Source of the DNA: Polyangium jinanense
Lineage (GTDB): Bacteria > Myxococcota > Polyangia > Polyangiales > Polyangiaceae
Length of the DNA stretch: 64,000 nucleotides
Assembly: GCF_028435365.1 (NCBI RefSeq)
Contig: NZ_JAGTJJ010000045.1
Location: 1-64,000 of the forward strand
Direction of reading: 5' to 3'
Shown: positions 25,297 to 34,493 of the stretch, in pieces
Position numbering within the stretch: position 1 is the stretch's first letter
Layout: the number at the start of each line of letters is the position of its first letter
The notes under the pieces: generated by a model
Seen by the model: only the letters and a program-made list of their open reading frames with translations
Database searches by the model: none
Told to the model about the DNA's origin: nothing
Program-made: the position numbers and the translations under genes

Positions 25297-26493
25297 TCAG
25301 CGGAGCACGTTCAAGGCCTGCGTGACGAGGAGCGCATTGATGAAATCGATGAGGAAGGCCCCCACGATGCTCACCGCGAAAAACGCCTGCGGCGCCGGGC
25401 CCGATTTGCGTACGATCTCGTTCATGCAGGCGAGCGAGTTCGCCGTCGTGCCGAGCATGAACCCGCAATACCCGCCCGCCATGACCGCCGAGGTGTAGCT
25501 CCGGCCCATCATCCAGTAAATGGCCGTCCAGCAGAGCCCGATCGTGAGCACCACCTGGCCGACCAGGATGAGCAGCACCGGCAACGCGAGCGTCCGGAGC
25601 TGCCAGAGCTCCAGCGTGAGCAGCGCCATCACAATGAAGAGCTCGAGCGCGACGGCGCCGATGTCCTCCATCTTCTTTTGATCGATGCCCGCGAATTGCA
25701 GACGATCGTCGAGGTTGCGCACCACGCCGGCCACGATCATCGCGCCGATGTACGCCGGAAGCGTGAGCTTCCAGGCCGCGAACTGCGCGGAGAGCAGCGA
25801 ACCGAGCGCCATCGCCACGCCGAGCACGATGATGTGCACGAGGTAATCGCCGTGTTTCTCGGACGGCCCCGCGTCGATGTCGATCTCGGGCGCCGGCATG
25901 GCGTCGCTCTCACCCGAGCGCAAGCTGTGGCGTCGAATCAAGAAGCTGCCGACGAACCCGCCGAGCAGGCCACTCACGATGATCCCGAAGACGGCCGACG
26001 CGAGGCCAATCGCGGTCGCGCCCGGGACGCCCGCCTGCTCGAAAACGGGGCCGAACGCGAGCGCCGTCGCGGGCCCGCCCGTGAGCGATACGGCGCCCGG
26101 AATGACGCCGAGCAGCGGCGGCAAACCCATCACCTTCGCCGCCCCGGCGCCCCAGCCCATCTGCGCGAGCAAGCCGAGGACCGCAGCGCCGAGGAAAATG
26201 GCGACGCGCTTGCCGCCGAGCGCGAGCAGCCGGAGGCTCGCCGTCATCCCCACGGTCGTGAAAAACGCGATCATGAGGATGTCGCGCAAGGCGAGGTCGA
26301 ACTTGAAATTGCAGACGCGATCCCGCAAGGCAAGCCCGACAATCGCATAGACGAGGCCGCCGAGGATCGACGCGGGAATGCTGAGCCGTTCGAGGATGGG
26401 CACGGCCCGCCGGATGCCGCGGCCGAGGACGAGCCCGAAGCAGGCGAGGCCGAGGACCTGAATGGACGAAACTTGAAAGGTAGGGACATCCAT
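25297..26493 (-). CDS. gltS: sodium/glutamate symporter
   Basis: 398 residues with about ten to twelve membrane helices. IPGAVSLTGGPATALAFGP and AVMAGGYCGFMLGTTANSLACMNEI are the two re-entrant loop motifs (GGHGTA.A and GGFCGF.LGATP-type) of the GltS family, which moves glutamate with sodium across the inner membrane. A charged cytoplasmic loop (about residues 190-215) separates the halves. It lies 16 bases upstream of galE on the same strand, possibly one transcript. Substrate by family; glutamate is likely. Confidence 0.92.
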   Translation of the reverse strand: MDVPTFQVSSIQVLGLACFGLVLGRGIRRAVPILERLSIPASILGGLVYAIVGLALRDRVCNFKFDLALRDILMIAFFTTVGMTASLRLLALGGKRVAIFLGAAVLGLLAQMGWGAGAAKVMGLPPLLGVIPGAVSLTGGPATALAFGPVFEQAGVPGATAIGLASAVFGIIVSGLLGGFVGSFLIRRHSLRSGESDAMPAPEIDIDAGPSEKHGDYLVHIIVLGVAMALGSLLSAQFAAWKLTLPAYIGAMIVAGVVRNLDDRLQFAGIDQKKMEDIGAVALELFIVMALLTLELWQLRTLALPVLLILVGQVVLTIGLCWTAIYWMMGRSYTSAVMAGGYCGFMLGTTANSLACMNEIVRKSGPAPQAFFAVSIVGAFLIDFINALLVTQALNVLR

Positions 26494-26511
26494 GGCGGAC
26501 CTGCGCGCGCC

Positions 26512-27975
26512 TCAGGGCGAGAGGACGCCCGTGAGCGCCTCGGCATACACGCGGCTCTCCTGGACCCGGAGCGGCGCCGCGCTGTCGAACTCCTCCCGCA
26601 CGCCGATGCGGAGGTAATAATAATATCCGACGTCGAGCAAGCCGTCCGGAATCCGCAGCACGGGCTCCGTCGTCGAGAAGGAAGCCATGGTCCGCGTGAG
26701 TTGTCCTCCGGGGTCGAGCCGCCTCAGCGTGATGACGTACGCCGCGGCTTTGCCGAGCGAAGGCGCGCTCCAGGTCACCGTGGGCGTCTTGCCAATGCCG
26801 AGGAGCTCGCCATACGCAGGCTGATCGTTCACGCGAATGTCGAGCGGAGGGCCGAGCGTCGGCGCAATCGCGCCGGAGAACGAGGAGACGGGACCCGTGC
26901 GGCCCATGGCGACGGCCGTGGTCTTCGGGATTCCCGTGGGCATGACGTGCGTCACGGCATACGAGACCTCGACGGCGGCGATCTCGGACCAGCCCGCGGG
27001 GAAGGGATTGCCGTACACGAGCTCGGAAGGAGGCTGCGCCGCAGGGAGCGCGGAGAGCAAGAGCAAATCGGGCGTGGGGGAGACGGACGTTCGACCCGCG
27101 CCGCCCGGCTCCACGCCGACGCGAACGTCCTTGCCTGCAATCGTCGCTTCCGGATGCACACTCGCGGCAAGGGCCTGGAAGGCCGCATCGTCGAAAGAGA
27201 CGGCGAGCTTTTTCGGAGGCGCAGCCACGAACGTGCCCTCGACGGGCGTGGCCGCGCCGTCGGCGAGCGTGAACGACGTCGGCCCGAAGGCCCTGCGCAC
27301 CGAGCGATAAGGCGCGCCGGCGCCGGCAATGCCGACCATTTGCGTGAAATAAGCCTGATCCCCCGCCTCGGCCGCGACGAGGTTCGGCACGACGAGCTCC
27401 GAGGTGGCCACGCGGAAATCGGTGATCTGCGTGGTGTCCATGGCGGGCTGCATGCCGTCTGCCGGGGGGAGCGTCCCGGTCGTGCCCGCGCCGAGGGAGA
27501 ATACCTCGATGCTCGACCCTTCCCCCCACGGATTCAATCCATCGAACGTGAGCTCGAGCGCCGTCGTGTCCGTCGCCCCGATCGGCTCGGCATCGGGACG
27601 GCCCACGTAGACGCGGCCGAGGTCGATCGTACGCGGGGCGTTCATGATGAACCGCGGCGGCCGCGTCCCCGTGCCGAAGAGCTCGATGAAGCGCAGATCG
27701 TACGGCCCCTCGGGCAGGTCACGAATGCGGAACGTGCCGTCCTCCGCCACCTCGGCGATGAGCTCCCGCGGCGCGCCGTCGTCCCCGGGCACGATCGCGG
27801 CAATCTCGAATTGCCCGGGATCACGGACGTTCGTCACGTCCCCACCGTCGGTCAGGTGGAGATCGACGATCGTGCCGGTGACGTCGAAAATCGTCGGTTT
27901 GGGGGTTTCGCCGCCGCCGCCGCAGCCGAGCGCGCCGAGGAGGCATATCGAGGAAGCACCGAGGAAGGACCGCAT
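26512..27975 (-). CDS. lipoprotein with beta-sandwich (carboxypeptidase-regulatory/Fn3-like) domains
   Basis: 487 residues from ATG 27975. Lipobox LGALGC (Cys about 18), a Gly-rich CGGGGETPKP linker, then a CarboxypepD-regulatory-like segment (DVTGTIVDLHLTDGG...FRIRDLPEGPYDLRFIELFG), a long strand-rich middle part, and a C-terminal Fn3-like repeat (TVTWSAPSLGKAAAYVITLRRLDPGG...YYYYLRIGV). No catalytic motif is seen. It is likely a surface or periplasmic structural lipoprotein. It stops 18 bases before gltS, so it may share a transcript. Confidence 0.75.
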   Translation of the reverse strand: MRSFLGASSICLLGALGCGGGGETPKPTIFDVTGTIVDLHLTDGGDVTNVRDPGQFEIAAIVPGDDGAPRELIAEVAEDGTFRIRDLPEGPYDLRFIELFGTGTRPPRFIMNAPRTIDLGRVYVGRPDAEPIGATDTTALELTFDGLNPWGEGSSIEVFSLGAGTTGTLPPADGMQPAMDTTQITDFRVATSELVVPNLVAAEAGDQAYFTQMVGIAGAGAPYRSVRRAFGPTSFTLADGAATPVEGTFVAAPPKKLAVSFDDAAFQALAASVHPEATIAGKDVRVGVEPGGAGRTSVSPTPDLLLLSALPAAQPPSELVYGNPFPAGWSEIAAVEVSYAVTHVMPTGIPKTTAVAMGRTGPVSSFSGAIAPTLGPPLDIRVNDQPAYGELLGIGKTPTVTWSAPSLGKAAAYVITLRRLDPGGQLTRTMASFSTTEPVLRIPDGLLDVGYYYYLRIGVREEFDSAAPLRVQESRVYAEALTGVLSP

Positions 27976-28036
27976 GGCCCGGCGTACCACGGCGCGGCCG
28001 CCGCGAGAAGCCCCGATCGCCGGGCGAAACGCCCGA

Positions 28037-28894
28037 TCAGTCGCGCATTACGACCTCGAGCTCCAGGACGACGAGCTGCATCGACCCCGCGAGCCCCTCG
28101 CGGCGGAACGATTGCATCGTCACGGTCGTGCCCGGCTTGCCCATCGCCGCCATGAGGCCCGAGAAGTAGCCGATCTGCATCGGGACGAACCACGGCATGA
28201 TCCAGATGGGCAGCGCCCGCTCGACGACGCGGAGCCGATTCAGTCCCGCCCGCTCGACGTCCCATTCGCCGAAATCATAATATCGTCCGGCGAGCGGGCG
28301 GAGGCGCGAGTGCACGTCGTCGGTCGATCGGCCCTGGAGCAAGGCCCGGTACTGGTGCTCCACGTCGTACGAGGCCTGCGCGCGCCCCTGCTGGTGCGCG
28401 AACGCGTCGAGCGGGGAACGCGCGAGCGAGGCGAGCACGCCGCTGCCCGCCACGAGCGGAAACATGTCGTAAAAGCTGCTCGCGAGAAACGGCTGGCCAA
28501 AGAAGCTTTGCAACGCGGGCGTCGGCAATGCCGCAGCGAACGCCGGGAGGCCTCCTTCGACGCGGCACGTCACGAGGTGCATGAGGCCGCGATACGCGAT
28601 CCCTTTGGCCCGAAAGGTTCCTTCCCCGGGCGGAGATGGGAGATCCAGGTACCAGGTGCGCAGATCTCCGGTCCCGGTCGGCGGGCGCGTCGAGGGGCGC
28701 GAGGAGGGGCGCTCCGAAGAATTCGGCCCCCAGGTGTCCGTCAAGCGAGGCGCGCCTTCGCTCGACGGCGGCGGCGGCCAGCTCGGCCGCCCGAAGCCGC
28801 TGCTGATCGGGGGACCGGCGGGCGCGCGCTCACTCGGACGCTCGGGCGCGACGGACGGCGGCGGTGGGGTCGTGCGACGTGGGGGCGTTTGCAT
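28037..28894 (-). CDS. DUF2378 (TIGR02265) family protein
   Basis: 285 residues. The first 75 residues are a Pro/Ser/Arg-rich disordered region. The rest carries the family pattern: AYRGLMHLVTCRVEGGLPAFAAALPTPALQSFFGQPFLASSFYDMFPLVAGSGVLASLARSPLDAFAHQQGRAQASYDVEHQYRALL. This family is expanded in myxobacteria and its function is unknown. Its presence is one of the better taxonomic hints in the window. The N-terminal Pro-rich tail is not part of the usual family domain and may serve for protein contacts. Confidence 0.9.
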   Translation of the reverse strand: MQTPPRRTTPPPPSVAPERPSERAPAGPPISSGFGRPSWPPPPSSEGAPRLTDTWGPNSSERPSSRPSTRPPTGTGDLRTWYLDLPSPPGEGTFRAKGIAYRGLMHLVTCRVEGGLPAFAAALPTPALQSFFGQPFLASSFYDMFPLVAGSGVLASLARSPLDAFAHQQGRAQASYDVEHQYRALLQGRSTDDVHSRLRPLAGRYYDFGEWDVERAGLNRLRVVERALPIWIMPWFVPMQIGYFSGLMAAMGKPGTTVTMQSFRREGLAGSMQLVVLELEVVMRD

Positions 28895-28987
28895 GCCAGA
28901 ACCCCGGCGCGATCGGCCGGACGATCCGTAGGGTAAACGATCCCGACCGCCGTGGCGAGAGAATCGAAGCGCGCCCGCGCGCGCGGC

Positions 28988-29614
28988 TCACGCGGGTTCG
29001 AGGAGCTTCGACCCCAGGTACATCCGCGCCATGCTCTCGATCCGCTCGGTCTGCTTGGCGTCGAAGAAGGGGGGAACGCCGGTACGCGAATAACTCATCA
29101 CGTTGTCGGTCACGTCGCTGTGGCCGAGCCCGAAGAAATGGCCCAGCTCGTGTGCCAGCGTGCTCGGTCGTGCGCTCGCCGCGACGATCACCCAATGCTT
29201 CGCCGGTGTCTTTCTGTGCCGCCAGTGCACGCCCATCCGGAAGAGCTTCGGATCGTCCACGTCTCGCAGGGATGCCACGATCATCACGTTGATCCGCTTT
29301 GCCTCGAGGTGCGCGGCGAGCGCGTCCCTGTCGGCGCGCGTCTCGAGCCTGGCGAGCGCCTGCGGGAGAGCACGCGCGGAAACCTTGCGCAGCGTGACGC
29401 CGATCGGCGTGAAAAGCCGCGTGGCCTCGGCGATCTGCTCTGCGATCCACGTCTCGTTTTGGACCGCGACGCTGTCCTCCTCGGCGACGGCGAACGAGAG
29501 CGGGAGCGCGGGGATCGGCTCTTTTTCGGTCTTCTTCGCGAGCGAGGTCCGCGAAAGCAGGAACGAACCGGCGAAACCAAGACCCGAACCGAGGATGGCG
29601 CGACGGGAAAGCAT
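28988..29614 (-). CDS. Tat-exported metzincin-type zinc metalloprotease
   Basis: 208 residues from ATG 29614 (an ATG at 29632 adds six residues). SRRAILGSGLGFAGSFLL is a twin-arginine signal, and LAHELGHFFGLGHSDVTDNVMSYSR gives HExxHxxGxxH plus a downstream NVMSY that fits the metzincin Met-turn. Metzincins cleave proteins or peptides outside the cytoplasm; folding before export through Tat would suit a zinc enzyme that must be metallated in the cytoplasm. A CheY-like gene is divergent, 97 bases away. Family assignment within the metzincins is not possible by eye. Confidence 0.8.
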   Translation of the reverse strand: MLSRRAILGSGLGFAGSFLLSRTSLAKKTEKEPIPALPLSFAVAEEDSVAVQNETWIAEQIAEATRLFTPIGVTLRKVSARALPQALARLETRADRDALAAHLEAKRINVMIVASLRDVDDPKLFRMGVHWRHRKTPAKHWVIVAASARPSTLAHELGHFFGLGHSDVTDNVMSYSRTGVPPFFDAKQTERIESMARMYLGSKLLEPA

Positions 29615-29711
29615 GGCGAGCTCGATCAGCATAATCGATCCGGGCGGACGCTGCGAGCGTGCGAGCGCGACGCGGCCCGAGCAGGCACGCGCCCTGCCTC
29701 GGATCGCGTTC

Positions 29712-30104
29712 ATGCAGCAACCTGACGTCGTGGCCATCATTCACGAAGACGAAGCAGTGGCGAGGTCGCTCGCCGAGGAGATCGAGGCGACGGGCCTCCG
29801 CGTGGTCACGGCCGCGCTGGGCTCGCTCGTCGCGGCGCCCGAGGAGGCACTCGCGCTCTTCGCCCGGCACGATCCACGCGTCGTCGTGTACGACGTGTCT
29901 CCGCATGACGAGAGCGTCCCGTTCCTCACGTTCCTGCGCAAAACCAAGGTCGGCTCGCGCCCCGCGTTCGTCCTCACGACAACGGCGGCGCACGACCACG
30001 AGCCGCTGCTCCGCGAGGCGATCGACTTCCGGAGCTGCCCGCACGCGGTCGATGCCCTCGTCTCCGCCGTGACGCGCGCCGCCTCCGCCCGCCGAGCCGC
30101 CTGA
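29712..30104 (+). CDS. single-domain response-regulator-like protein
   Basis: 130 residues from ATG 29712 with the CheY pattern: VVAIIHEDEAVARSLAEEIEATGL, RVVVYDVSPHDE with candidate phosphoacceptor Asp61, then FVLTTTAAHDHEPLLREAIDF with the switch Thr. The acidic pair reads Glu12-Asp13. The lysine usual after helix 5 is replaced (FRSCPHAVDALVSA), so phosphorylation or switching may be altered. No output domain and no kinase gene nearby. It probably acts by protein contact. Confidence 0.7.
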   Translation: MQQPDVVAIIHEDEAVARSLAEEIEATGLRVVTAALGSLVAAPEEALALFARHDPRVVVYDVSPHDESVPFLTFLRKTKVGSRPAFVLTTTAAHDHEPLLREAIDFRSCPHAVDALVSAVTRAASARRAA

Positions 30105-30149
30105 CCCACCCCGATCCAGGCCCAACCTGGAAAATCAACGCAGCGCGTC

Positions 30150-30178
30150 TTGACAGGTAACACGACGCGTCATAATAA
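30150..30178 (+). promoter_or_regulatory. strong sigma70-type promoter
   Basis: TTGACA (30150-30155) is a perfect -35 box. A -10 element follows as either CATAAT (30171-30176, 15-bp spacer) or TAATAA (30173-30178, 17-bp spacer), in an AT-rich patch that is rare in this genome. It lies about 150 bases before the 30328 gene, which has an AGGAGG site, leaving a 5' leader. Confidence 0.6.
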
Positions 30179-30327
30179 AGCGGACACATCCGAACGATGT
30201 CCGGGGCGGGCTTCCGAGCTCGGAGGGCAATGCATTGCGGCGCGATTCGCACGGCCCTTCGAGGGCCGGACGCACCGCCATGGCCCTGCCGGACGAGGGC
30301 TTTCCAGACGAACAGGAGGCATCCCTT

Positions 30328-30636
30328 ATGACGACGCAAACCCAGAACGAGACGAAGATCCCGAGCCTGAAGGACGTGAAGGCCGCGTCGGCCCGCGTCG
30401 AGCAGAAGGCGCGCGAGGTGTACGACGTGCTGGTCGATGCTTCCGTGAAATGGGCGGGCTTCGGCCTCGGGTACGGGCGCACGGCGCTCACGACGAGCGC
30501 GCGCGCCCTCGAGCGCGCGGCCGAGCGGCTCGCGACGCTCGAGGAGAAGTTGCCCAAGAAGGCGCCCGATGCGCCCGCCGAGGCGCAGGCGGCCGAGGCC
30601 GAGGCGAACGCCACGCCGGATCCGAACGTGAACTGA
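30328..30636 (+). CDS. small amphipathic helical protein, likely abundant
   Basis: 102 residues. The central part is helical (DVKAASARVEQKAREVYDVLVDASVKWAGFGLGYGRTALTTSARALERAAERLATLEEKL), the C-terminal third is Ala/Glu/Pro-rich and disordered. The layout resembles phasins, which coat polyhydroxyalkanoate granules, but no signature proves it. An AGGAGG ribosome-binding site (30314-30319) and a near-consensus promoter imply strong expression. Convergent with astD, 12 bases between the stops. Confidence 0.65.
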   Translation: MTTQTQNETKIPSLKDVKAASARVEQKAREVYDVLVDASVKWAGFGLGYGRTALTTSARALERAAERLATLEEKLPKKAPDAPAEAQAAEAEANATPDPNVN

Positions 30637-30648
30637 GCCGCGCGCTCC

Positions 30649-32190
30649 CTATCCGAGCCAGCTCTCCTCGAACGTCATCCCGATCGGCAGCGGCGCAGCG
30701 GCGCCGCTCTCGATCATCCCCGCCACCGGATACGCGCAATAGTCCAGGCTGAAGGCCCCCGCGGGCCGATGGTTCCCGGACAAACCAATCCCGCCGAACG
30801 GGAGCTTGCTGCTCGCGCCCGCGGTGCCCGTGTTGACGTTCACGCAGCCGGCGCGCGCCTCGGCAAGGAATCGGTCGATGACGTCCGGGTCCTTCGTGAA
30901 GATCGAGGCCGCGAGCCCGAAGCGCGTGGCATTCGCCTGCGCGATCGCCTCGTCCACCGAATCGACGACGACGTAGCGGAGCAGCGGCCCGAAGACCTCG
31001 ACGTCCGCGCCGGGCCCGTCCTCGGAGAGCGTGAACCGATCGACACGGACGATCCCCGGCGAGAGGAAATGGCCGCCCGCCGGGGATTCGAGGGCGCGCG
31101 CCGGGAGACGGACCTCGGCGCCGCCGTCCGCGAATCGATCCTGCGCCGCGAGCACGGCCGCGCGCGCCTCCGCCGAGATGATCGGCCCCATGAACGGCTG
31201 CGGATCCCCAAGCGGATCCCCGACGCGGAGCCGCGACGCCATCTCCACGATCGTCCGGACGAACCGCTCGGCCACGGCGCTGTGCACGACGAGTCGCCGC
31301 GTGCACGTGCAGCGTTGCCCCGTCGAGACGAACGCCGAGCGCGCGACCTCGATCGCCGCCTGCCGCAGATCCGCGTCGGGCAGGACGACGGAGGGGGCAT
31401 TGCCGCCCATCTCCAGGGCGAGGACGCGGCCCGGCCAATCGAGGCTCGCTTCGAGGATGCGCCGGCCGACGGGCCACGAGCCCGTGAAGAGCACGCCGTC
31501 GATGTCAGGGTTCGCGACGAGGCGCGACGCGACGCTCGCGCCGCCGTGCACGAGGTTCACGACGCCGGGTGGCGCGCCCTCGGCGTCGAGCGCCTCGGCG
31601 AGCCACGCCGCGAGGGTTTGTCCGACCGCCGGGACCTTGTCGCTCGGCTTGAACACGACGGTGTTGCCGAGCGCGAGCGCGGGGATGATGTGCCCGTTCG
31701 GCAGGTGCGCCGGGAAATTGAAGGGGCCGAGCACGACCATGACGCCGTGCGGCCGGAACCAGGCGCGCCCCGTGCGCGAGGCCGAGAGCGGAATCTCGAA
31801 GCCCGAGACGCGCCGGAGACCGCCGTGCTCGGAGGCGTCGAGCGTGATGTCGACCTTGGCGGCGAGCAGATCGGCCTCGGCGCGCGCGTCCCAGAGCGCT
31901 TTGCCCGTCTCGTCGGTGATGAGGCGAGCCATATCGGCCGCGCGCGCCTTGCAGAGGTCACGGAAGCGGCGGAGGGCCGCGAAACGCCGCTCGGCGGGGA
32001 GCGCGGCCCAGGCGGGCAAGGCGCGCCGCGCCGCCGCGACGGCCTCGTCGGCATGCGCGGGGTCGGGGCTGCCTTGCCAGACGATCTCGGCCGGACGCGT
32101 GGGGTTTCGCGAGGCGATGGCGTCGCCGGGGAGCGGGACCCAGCGGCCTTCGAGGAGATTCGACGGCCCGTGCGCGAGGAGGGTAGACAT
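30649..32190 (-). CDS. astD: N-succinylglutamate 5-semialdehyde dehydrogenase
   Basis: 513 residues of the aldehyde dehydrogenase family. GPFNFPAHLPNGHIIPAL, KPSDKVPAVG and FTGSWPVGRRI (NAD-binding), LEMGGNAP with the catalytic Glu, and STGQRCTCTRR with catalytic Cys294 are AstD-like; the Cys-Thr-Cys-Thr context and EMGGNNP-like segment separate AstD from betaine or succinate-semialdehyde enzymes. It oxidises succinylglutamate semialdehyde in the arginine succinyltransferase pathway. No other ast gene is in the window, so its physiological pathway is uncertain. Confidence 0.88.
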   Translation of the reverse strand: MSTLLAHGPSNLLEGRWVPLPGDAIASRNPTRPAEIVWQGSPDPAHADEAVAAARRALPAWAALPAERRFAALRRFRDLCKARAADMARLITDETGKALWDARAEADLLAAKVDITLDASEHGGLRRVSGFEIPLSASRTGRAWFRPHGVMVVLGPFNFPAHLPNGHIIPALALGNTVVFKPSDKVPAVGQTLAAWLAEALDAEGAPPGVVNLVHGGASVASRLVANPDIDGVLFTGSWPVGRRILEASLDWPGRVLALEMGGNAPSVVLPDADLRQAAIEVARSAFVSTGQRCTCTRRLVVHSAVAERFVRTIVEMASRLRVGDPLGDPQPFMGPIISAEARAAVLAAQDRFADGGAEVRLPARALESPAGGHFLSPGIVRVDRFTLSEDGPGADVEVFGPLLRYVVVDSVDEAIAQANATRFGLAASIFTKDPDVIDRFLAEARAGCVNVNTGTAGASSKLPFGGIGLSGNHRPAGAFSLDYCAYPVAGMIESGAAAPLPIGMTFEESWLG

Positions 32191-32252
32191 CGCGCAGAAG
32201 GGTCCCGGGCGTCCGGGCCCTTGTCAAGGCCCGGCGCCCCGGCGCGTCTCTT

Positions 32253-33503
32253 TTATTGCGGGGCGAACGCGACGCCGCGGAAGACGGTATTCAGCGGCGC
32301 GATCGTGGCGATGACGATCTCGGGGAACGCCGAGCCGTCGTCGAAAAGCGTGAGGACCCGGTTTTCGTTGTTCTCCGCAGTCGTCGCGACGATCCGCACG
32401 CCGCCCCCCCAGGGCGTCGCCGCGAGGCCGCGCACGCCCGCCGTGCCGTCGTTCCACGTCGCCGCGAGCGACCACGAGGCGCCGTCGAACGTCCATTTCT
32501 GAATTCCGCCGCCGTTCGCCGGGCTGCGATCGTCCGCGACGTACAGCGTGTCCGGACCGGCAATGGCGGCCGAAAGATCCAGCACGACAAACCCGTACGG
32601 GCTCGCGCCGAGGGTGGGCAGGCCCGGGAGCGACGTCGCGGTTTGTCCGGTCGACGTGGGCAGGCCCGCGCCGACCGTGAAGACGTTGACGAACGTGCCC
32701 GCGCCGGACGTCGCGTAGAGCTGGCCGCCAGAGGCGTGCACGCAGCGCGTATTGAGCGGATTCGAGAGGATCTGCGTGGGCGAGCTCGAGCCGAGCGTCG
32801 TGTAATGAATGCCGCCGGTCGTGGTGCTGTTGCCCGAGACCCAGATCGACGTGCCGTCCGAGGACGTCGCGCCGCGCACGTTGCTGCCGTTGAACGCGCC
32901 CGTGAGCAAGGTCGAGGTGTTCACGTTGCCGGACGCGTCGACCCGGCCGACGACGCGCGACACGATCTGTGTGCTCACGTTCAGCGTGCCCACGTCGGCG
33001 GCATACCCGGCGAGGAAGACGTATTTGCCATTCGCCGAGAGCGACAGGTGTCCTTCGGAGGACGCCGTCCCCGACAACGTGAGCTGGTAATTCGAGCCCG
33101 AGATCACCTGCGGCATGCTGGTCGTCCCCGGCGCGCCCGGCGTGGCCGAGCCGTCCGTGAGCCTCCATTCGAGGGAGACCGGCGCCGCCGCGGAAGAGAG
33201 CGTGGTCACGCCGTCGCCGATACGCAGGAGCACGATGGGCAAAGGCCCGCTCCCGCCGCCGCCGCTGCCGCCCGAGGACGAGCTCGCTCCGCTGCTCGCG
33301 CTCGACGAGGACGCCCCCATGCCGCCGCTGCCGCCCATCCCTCCGCTGCTGCTCGAGGATTGCGCGGGACCGCTCCACTCGTCGCCCCCCTCGCCTCCTG
33401 CACCGCCGCCGCCGCCGGGAAGGGAGCTTCCCTTGGCGCAGGCGAAGAAGACGAACGGGACGACCGCGAATGAAATGGCGACGAAGGATCGAGACGAAAT
33501 CAA
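32253..33503 (-). CDS. lipoprotein with a Ser/Gly linker and beta-propeller-like repeats
   Basis: 416 residues. Start is TTG 33503, chosen because GGAGG (33511-33515) lies seven bases upstream and it gives a short n-region before the FFAC lipobox (Cys about 22). A Gly/Ser-rich stretch (about 28-86) follows, then strand-rich repeats (GKYVFLAGYAADVGTLNVST, GTSIWVSGNSTTTGGIHYTTLG, DTLYVADDRSPANGG, VRGLAATPWGGGVRIVATT) like a YVTN/NHL-type propeller. No catalytic residues are visible. Probably a surface-exposed protein; binding partner unknown. Confidence 0.8.
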   Translation of the reverse strand: MISSRSFVAISFAVVPFVFFACAKGSSLPGGGGGAGGEGGDEWSGPAQSSSSSGGMGGSGGMGASSSSASSGASSSSGGSGGGGSGPLPIVLLRIGDGVTTLSSAAAPVSLEWRLTDGSATPGAPGTTSMPQVISGSNYQLTLSGTASSEGHLSLSANGKYVFLAGYAADVGTLNVSTQIVSRVVGRVDASGNVNTSTLLTGAFNGSNVRGATSSDGTSIWVSGNSTTTGGIHYTTLGSSSPTQILSNPLNTRCVHASGGQLYATSGAGTFVNVFTVGAGLPTSTGQTATSLPGLPTLGASPYGFVVLDLSAAIAGPDTLYVADDRSPANGGGIQKWTFDGASWSLAATWNDGTAGVRGLAATPWGGGVRIVATTAENNENRVLTLFDDGSAFPEIVIATIAPLNTVFRGVAFAPQ

Positions 33504-33984
33504 GCGTGCACCTCCGGCAAAGCGTTCGGATATCCACGGCGTATGCCGGATTCGTCGGGGCCGCAAGAGCGAGGCACGGAGGGTCGGTCAGAGAACGTCC
33601 TGCCCCTCCCGGGCGCGTACGGCCTCGGGCAGCTCGGCGCCTGGAACGACGTCGAGCATTTCGTCGGCGGGCTCCAGTTCGGCGCGGTCAACCACGTCAC
33701 CGGCGCCGCGAACCTCTCGAAGCAGGACGGGCTGCCGTTCTTGCCCGTGATGCACGTCGGGCTCTGAACCCATGTGGTCCGGATCTTGCCCGGGCGGGAC
33801 TCTGCCAGTTTTCCCGGGAACAATCAACACCTATGTGCGGGGGGGCCAAACGTTCCCGCGTCACCCTGGGTGTAGGCTGGTTCTCGGACGTCCTCTCCAA
33901 AATCTACGGGTCGGACGAACTGGGTGGTTTGTCTTCCGCGCATGTTGTGGTAAGGGGGAATCCTCGCTGCCGAGAGGTGATCCC
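33504..33984. other. intergenic stretch with only doubtful small frames
   Basis: Between the divergent TTG-start lipoprotein gene and the XRE gene. A plus-strand frame at 33543-33767 (74 residues, with GAYGLGQLGAWNDVEHFVGGLQFGAVNHVTGAANLSKQDGLPFLPVMHVGL) looks partly protein-like but has no ribosome-binding site and no recognised family; it may be a remnant. The opposite frame is Cys/Pro-rich and unconvincing. Nothing else stands out. Confidence 0.3.
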
Positions 33985-34332
33985 ATGCCCCGACGAACCG
34001 AACCCAGCCCCTTCTCCTCCAAGGTCGGCGCGCGCATCCGCGAGCTGCGCCTCGAGCGCAACATGTCCCTGCCCGCGCTTGGCGAGGCGAGCTCGATCTC
34101 GAAGGGCCACCTCTCGAACATCGAGCACGGCTTCGCGGCAATCACGATCGAGACGGTCGATCGCATCGCCCGCGCGCTCGATATCCCGCCCCTGTACATC
34201 CTCGCCTTCCCGACGGAGGACGAGCGGGCCCGCATCGCCGACGCCGTCCGCAAGTTGCCGAAGGCCGAGTGGAAGAAGCTGCGCAAGGAGATCGAGGGCC
34301 GCGCCCCCGCCGCGCCGAAGAAGCGCGCCTGA
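33985..34332 (+). CDS. XRE-family helix-turn-helix regulator
   Basis: 115 residues. KVGARIRELRLERNMSLPALGEASSISKGHLSNIEHGFAAITIETVDRIARALDIPPLYILAFP is a full lambda-repressor-like HTH (about residues 12-75). The C-terminal part is a helical, basic tail (RKLPKAEWKKLRKEIEGRAPAAPKKRA). GAGGTG is in front of ATG 33985. No effector domain is present, so it may act with a partner or simply bind its own operator. Target genes unknown. Confidence 0.9.
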   Translation: MPRRTEPSPFSSKVGARIRELRLERNMSLPALGEASSISKGHLSNIEHGFAAITIETVDRIARALDIPPLYILAFPTEDERARIADAVRKLPKAEWKKLRKEIEGRAPAAPKKRA

Positions 34333-34493
34333 CGATTCAGCCCCCCCGGGACCGAGCGGCTCACCGGGGTCTCCCCCTTCCTTCTCCCTCCCTGCCCCCG
34401 ACGTATCGAGCGCGACGCCGCGCGGCGTGTCATGAATGGTTCGCGCGGGATGCGCGGCAGCCGCGCGTCCCGGCCGAAGGAGGATTCGACGTC

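Noticed and set aside
25030..28155. A 1041-codon open frame on the plus strand across galE, gltS and the lipoprotein genes
   Set aside because: It is antisense to three recognised genes, very rich in Arg, Glu, Asp and His, and has no domains; such frames arise from strong codon bias at high GC.
30769..32502. A 577-codon plus-strand frame
   Set aside because: It is antisense to astD, which has its catalytic Cys and NAD motifs; composition is Arg/Asp-rich without known domains.
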